Source: Artocarpus heterophyllus
Lineage: Eukaryota; Streptophyta; Magnoliopsida; Rosales; Moraceae
Length of the DNA: 64,000 nucleotides
Assembly: GCA_025403435.1 (NCBI GenBank)
Contig: CM046330.1
Coordinates: 18,622,239 to 18,686,238, forward strand
Direction: 5' to 3'
The position numbers were made by a program, and so were the translations under genes. Every line of letters begins with the position of its first letter. Within the stretch, counting starts at the first letter, position 1. Shown here piece after piece: positions 59,831-64,000 of the stretch. The notes beneath the pieces were generated by a model, which ran no database searches, had not been told where the DNA came from, and worked only from the letters and a program-made list of their open reading frames with translations.

Positions 59831-60480
59831 TTACTAGAAGACTTTAAACCTTGAAGCAAAGTGGTGCTTGAGGAGTTAAGGAGTGATTCGATCACTCTGG
59901 AGGTTTCGAATGAAACCGTTTTGATTAATGTTGAAAGACTAAATGAACTTGAACAACAACTTAAGGGGCTTCGGCATAGTGGCAGAATCAACATCCTTTG
60001 TAGCCTTTATGTAGATGACATTCTACTAATTAGCAATGACATTGGGGCGTTGTCATTGGTCAAATTATGGTTGACCAAGAAGTTTGACATGAAGGATTTG
60101 GGTGAGGCTAATATTGTTCTTGGTATCTAGATTTTTCAAGATAGGAAGAACAATATGATAGCTTTGTCTCACGTTGGCTACATAGGTAAAATTCTCAGGA
60201 GGTTTGCAATGCAGGATTCCAAGAAAGGTGGGTAGACATCTAGTTCTGGAATTACTCTTTCTAAGAAAGACTTTCCAAAGTCTGAGGAAGAAAGAGAATA
60301 CATAAAGAAGGTGCCTTATGCTTCGGCAGTGGTTAGTCTCATATATGCTATGCTTTTGCACACGATCAGATATTTGTTATGTAGTCAGGATTGTAAGTCA
60401 ATTTTAGGCAGATCCGAGGCTGAACCATTGGGTTGTAGTTAAGCATATTTTCAAGTACCTGAGAAGGACTCGAAGGTATA
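59831..60480 (+). pseudogene. Copia reverse transcriptase, N-terminal half deleted
   Basis: A linker ends LRHSGRIN and jumps directly to ILCSLYVDDILLISND; the YVDD box is at 60005-60022. Copia RTs normally have about 150-200 residues between the RxSxRI linker and YVDD, including the WVFK and palm blocks; these are absent. After YVDD, LTKKFDMKDLGEANIVLGI is intact to a stop at 60128-60130, then a degenerate thumb (YASAVVSLIYAML near 60318). Confidence 0.88.
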
Positions 60481-60974
60481 TGCTTGTGTGTTCTGGTGAG
60501 GACTTAACTTCTTTAGGATATACTGATTTGGATTTCCAATTCTATTTGGATTCTAAGAGAATGACTTTGGGGTTTGTGTTTACTTTGGGCAACAGTGCCA
60601 TCGGTTGGAGAAGTATGAAGTAAGATTGCACTTCAGATTCAACGATAGAGGTTGAGTATGTGGTAGCCAATGATGCTTTGAAAGAAGCTGTGTGGCTCCG
60701 CAAGTTCCTTGGAGATCTAGAGGTAGTTTCTGGTATAGATAAGGCGGTATCATTGTACTGTGATAACAATATGGTAGTAGCTAATGCTAAGGAACCAAGA
60801 TTTCATATGAAGAGTAAGCATATTGATCGAAAGTAGCATGTGATGAAGGACTTCATCGAGGGCGGGCATGTTACGGTGTACAAAATTACATCAAAGGACA
60901 ATTTAGCTGATCCATTCACGAAGACACTTATTGGGAGAGTCTTTGAGAGGCATGTGAAAGCTATGGGGATGTGA
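60481..60974 (+). pseudogene. Copia RNase H
   Basis: GYTDLDFQFYLDSKRMTLGF starts at 60516. AIGWRSMK, STIEVEYVVANDALKEAVWL, YCDNNMVVANAKEPRFHMKS, KHIDRK and DNLADPFTKTL follow, in family order, to a stop at 60972-60974. Asp (YTD), Glu (EVEY) and Asp (YCDN) catalytic positions are present. Two stops (after WRSMK and IDRK) interrupt an otherwise continuous frame. Confidence 0.9.
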
Positions 60975-61000
60975 GATTTGTCATATTTACTTACTTAGTT

Positions 61001-61012
61001 CAAGTAGGAGAT
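61001..61012 (+). other. Polypurine tract of the copia element
   Basis: CAAGTAGGAGAT directly precedes TGTTAGAC of the 3' LTR, the usual position for the copia plus-strand primer (commonly CAAGTGGGAGA). Confidence 0.75.
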
Positions 61013-62144
61013 TGTTAGACGTGTATGCCCTAAGGAGTAAAAATATAATAAGTTTTTACTGACATTTTATCAATAAAGAATCTATTCATTATTTATATAC
61101 CAAATCTTGTCCTTTTTTTGTTCATATTTGTTGAATGTAAGTTAAACAAACAATAGTTTAAGACTGTCGGTCTAAACCTTTAAGAATTAGACATATGATG
61201 GACATATTATGCAAAAGACATGATTCCTAAGAAGACGGTTTAAGTCATAAGATCCGCAATTGAAGGAATAAAGTTAGGCACTTTATTCATGTAAAGATTG
61301 TTATGATATCTATATCCCTATTGGGATATGGTTTTTCTTGGCCATCAGAGGTGGAATCCATAAATATAAACATTGGCACATTGTCATAGGTGACGATGTG
61401 TTGGATCGAGACATAAAGTGAATTGATTTGGATTAATAATTCTGTCTCGGCAAATCGATTCACTTTAGACAATCATTTGTATTGTATCTTAATCCTGAGA
61501 AGAATAGTGGGTCCGTTGTCTTAACTTGTGTCTTTTAATGTACCAAAGGGTAACACCCACATTTTAATAGTGGTACACATGCCGATACGTTGGAGGCATG
61601 ACTCTCGATAGCATAGATCTGTTATTCATAGATATGGAATCCATAGCTCCTCTTTAAGAGTAGTGATATCCTCTTATATGCGTTATCCTGTAATTGAAAA
61701 ACTGGAGCGCTCAACCATTTGGATACATAGGTGTAATCGAATGTTATACCATCTTTGAATGGTAAGTTTTCCAATGGTGAGATAATAGAACGTAAGATAA
61801 AATAATCGGGAAGGTAAGACAGAACTTGTCTTTAAGCCGGTTATGGATAATCCTTTGGGGATACGATATACTATGATATGTCCTGGAGACTTAACTATAC
61901 GGGCTTCATAATTTTATGTAGTTTGAGGTGCAATCCAAGCTTTTAGTGGAGTAGTGTTGGAGTTTATAATTATAAAATGTATATCTGGGATATTGGGTTT
62001 CACAATTTTTAGAAGCTTGAACTATGTAGGTCTATTTGGTCCCCTTTGCTAGCTCATAAAAATCCTATAACGATACGCCATGTTTTTTCAATAATTGATA
62101 ACTTATGTCAGATTTATCAAATTGGTTGAAATTTGGAAGAATCA

Positions 62145-62300
62145 AATAATTCATGTATGTTTATCGGTTGAATTAATTTTGTAACAAAATTGATTCAAGA
62201 TAAACTTGTTGAATTATCGAGATCAGATAATTCATGTCTGTTTATCAGTTGGATTAATTTTGAATTAATTCAAGATAAACTTGTTGAATTATCAGGAATT
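62145..62300 (+). repeat. Imperfect tandem duplication in the 3' LTR
   Basis: AATTCATGTATGTTTATCGG and the following GATTCAAGATAAACTTGTTG are repeated about 80 bases later as AATTCATGTCTGTTTATCAG and AATTCAAGATAAACTTGTTG, with a small indel. Confidence 0.75.
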
Positions 62301-62380
62301 CATTTTCCTAGAGATTATTTAAATAAAGTTGTTTTAATTAGATAACTTTTCTATTGGGTTATTTGAGTTAAAATTGAGAC

Positions 62381-62528
62381 TTTATCCCATAGAATCTTGG
62401 GTGGAAAATAAAAGATTCGCTGAGATTTTTATTGACAGTTTGGCAGGCCGATCCTTTATCCCATAGAATCTTGGGTGGAAAATAAAAGATTCGCTGAGAT
62501 TTTTATTGACAGTTTGGCATGCCGATCC
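62381..62528 (+). repeat. Near-perfect 74-bp tandem duplication in the 3' LTR
   Basis: Two head-to-tail copies, 62381-62454 and 62455-62528, from TTTATCCCATAGAATCTTGG to GCCGATCC, differ at one base (GGCAGGCC against GGCATGCC). Such identity marks a recent event relative to the rest of the element. Confidence 0.92.
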
Positions 62529-62949
62529 TCAGGTTCGGCCTACCAATGGGGCAAGTTCGAAATGTCGGTTAGATAGATTGACATGTCGACCGCACGATAA
62601 AAGGATCACGTATTTTCACGAGGATTTCAACAGATGTTGATCTGAATTTGATTCTGATTCAAATTTTGAGGCATTATCTGAAAAGGACTTACTCCTAGGC
62701 CCAGCCTCTATAAAAGGGAGTGAGTCTCATTATTATTTAGATCAAATGAGAGATTAAGAGGGATACTCTGCTAGTGAGATTCTAAAAACTTCCTCAAAGC
62801 TCTTGTTCACAAATCACGAACACTAGCTTTGGGTTCTCTCAATTGGTTGGAAGGAGAGTCGTCTTATTATAGTTTTTAGCACTAGAAATATTGAAATTAA
62901 TATATATAATAAATAACCAACTTAGCAGATATACAATTACCTAAAATCT

Positions 62950-63665
62950 CTTAGAGATGAACCTATCGCAGCAACGACCCTAGTGTTCTTGATTCCTGAG
63001 GCTCGAGAGGGTTGGCTCTGACATGTTCCTTGTTTGTTGGTCCTCTAAGTACTTTGAAGTGTTCATGGAGGTCGCTCTTCCAGTTCTTATAGCACTTGGC
63101 TACGTTCCTATCAACCACGCCACAGAGGATGACATCCAGCCTTTGGTAATCTAAAGCAAACCAATCTTGTAACGCATTCAAGATCATGATAGTTACTTTT
63201 ATTATGTTCTATAAAACTTATGTTCTTTAAAGATGAAGTTGAATAAATACCAGCATCCACTGTTGAATCTGTCTCTTATGCTGGGTATTAACATCTTTTC
63301 AAGCATCGTGAAATGGCTCACATGTATCCCGAGTATAGATGCCTATGACACTTTCAAACCACAACCTGAACCGCCCAAGAGCCTTCCAGGTACCACCGGC
63401 CTCATCAAATGTGAACGAAACCTTTCCTTACTTTCTACATATGTTGTGATCTCATGACTTTTTGCCTTTCCTCAACCGGTACGATGGTGAGGTTTGGCAT
63501 CTAGTGCTATAAACATCAAGAAATATTTCAGTTTAAAATTAGTTGACCGAATAAACTATACAAATTTGCAATTGGGTTGTAACATACTCGACTGACAACG
63601 TGATGGTACTCTATATAGGTCAGGTGGAGATTGTGCTCCACCTATAGAGCAGCACATGCAGCAAC
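62950..63665 (-). pseudogene. CACTA second-gene remnant (Transposase_24-like), minus strand
   Basis: Read downward: VAACAAL..VEHNLHLTYIEY near 63640-63605, a donor-like GTATGTTA, then VSFTFDEAGGTWKALGRFRL near 63410-63350, FESVIGIYTRDTCEPFHDA and KDVNTQHKRQIQQWML to about 63250. After an intron-like gap, MILNALQDWFALDYQRLDVI from 63187, VVDRNVAKCYKNWKSDLHEH, FKVLRGPTNKEHVRANP and a stop near 62963. Blocks W..V...K..IW, KxxRxxKSDLHxHFK and RANP are the Transposase_24 signature of plant En/Spm elements. Stops are present. The element's CACTA ends are not in the window. Confidence 0.65.
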
Positions 63666-63816
63666 TTGTCTAGATGTATCAAACTATTGTCAAATAAAAG
63701 GTTTAATATCATAATTATGTACTATAATAATTATGTTCTATACTATAATTATGTTCTATTAAACTACTAATATCCTAATTAAGTACTATCAAAACAAGGG
63801 CAGCTATACATAATAT

Positions 63817-64000
63817 CTATTCTTCGTCACTGTTAATGTCTTGAATGTTGCCATCATCATTAATTTCATTATCGTCTTCAGAGTCATCATCTTCGACCTC
63901 AACGTACTCATCTAAAGTTTCATCATCCTCTTGTTGCAAATCTAAATCTTCATCTTCTTCGGGAGACTTGTATTTTAAGATCGCATCAACATTGGATGTG
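63817..64000 (-). pseudogene. Acidic C-terminal coding end, probably of a CACTA transposase, open at the window edge
   Basis: On the minus strand a frame enters from the right edge and stops at 63817-63819, 61 codons with no internal stop: LKYKSPEEDEDLDLQQEDDE, TLDEYVEVEDDDSEDDNEIN, DDGNIQDINSDEE. TNP2-type transposases commonly end in such an acidic tail, and it lies just upstream of the Transposase_24-like remnant, as in the element at 30858. The assignment is by position and composition only. It could still be intact beyond the edge. Confidence 0.45.

Larger units (their letters stand above)
54306..62865 (+). mobile_element. Ty1/copia retrotransposon, internally deleted
   Basis: A 5' LTR with PBS, a long leader, gag, protease, integrase, a shortened RT, RNase H, a polypurine tract and a truncated 3' LTR lie in copia order (integrase before RT). 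Numerous stops, a 20-bp tandem duplication and the loss of the N-terminal half of RT make it inactive. I do not assign the copia lineage. Confidence 0.92.
61013..62865 (+). repeat. 3' LTR of the copia element, truncated at its right end
   Basis: It starts TGTTAGACGTGTATGCCC and matches the 5' LTR up to GGAAGGAGAGTCG near 62865; the last 240 bp or so are missing. Between 62097 and about 62512 it carries sequence absent from the 5' LTR, including two tandem duplications. Confidence 0.9.

Noticed and set aside
1..64000. tRNA, rRNA or other structural RNA genes
   Set aside because: I looked for tRNA arms and rRNA blocks and saw only the short tRNA-complementary primer-binding sites; no full RNA gene is supported.

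Overview
This window looks like repeat-dense intergenic DNA of a flowering plant, probably a dicot, although nothing here fixes the species. It is AT-rich, and I see no intact host gene, rRNA or tRNA. Nearly everything recognisable is transposable-element sequence: Ty3/gypsy elements of the Tekay/Del, Athila, Tat/Retand and a further gag type, one Ty1/copia element, two CACTA (En/Spm) DNA transposons, and MITEs. All long coding regions carry stops, frameshifts or deletions. The only host-derived coding sequence I can defend is a 96-codon broken fragment of a LOG-type cytokinin-activating enzyme.

Layout. 1-2937: tip of a primer-binding site plus one LTR of a minus-strand Tekay/Del element that continues off the left edge; it interrupts the reverse transcriptase of an Athila-like remnant (2938-4530, minus). 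6123-12449: two LTR-like copies (TGTTA...TAACA termini) bracket a minus-strand gag remnant and the LOG fragment; a 528-bp palindromic CACTA MITE with a GAT target duplication lies between those two. 12450-17306: no genes; part is probably a much-decayed Tekay-like LTR. 17307-29031: a Tat/Retand-type gypsy element on the plus strand, with both LTRs, PBS-like site, gag, protease, RT, a second (archaeal-type) RNase H, integrase, and an antisense ORF remnant before the 3' LTR. Its gag is split by a 1372-bp solo LTR with a perfect CAGAG target duplication. 29554-29875: a terminal-inverted-repeat MITE.

30858-39587: an 8.7-kb CACTA element with a TNP2 transposase gene, then a second gene with a Transposase_24-like part and a C48 (Ulp1-like) protease-like part. 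It has hairpin-rich subterminal repeats at both ends and a third hairpin cluster between the two genes. 40431-51579: a structurally complete Tekay/Del chromovirus on the minus strand (3.1-kb LTRs, tRNA-iMet-type PBS, gag-protease-RT-RNase H-integrase-chromodomain, polypurine tract), inactivated by stops. 54306-about 62865: a plus-strand Ty1/copia element with a deleted RT N-terminal half, a 20-bp frame-breaking tandem duplication in integrase, and unequal LTRs. 62950-64000: part of a second CACTA element on the minus strand running off the right edge.

The genes do not form a host pathway; they are self-contained transposition modules in nested layers. The nesting shows relative age: the Athila remnant is older than the Tekay LTR inside it; the Tat element is older than its solo LTR; the LOG/gag region is older than its MITE. 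The least ordinary signals are a GGCAGGCCGA-type motif clustered in unrelated LTR families, the third internal hairpin cluster in the CACTA element, and the LOG fragment lying beside a gag remnant between LTR-like copies.
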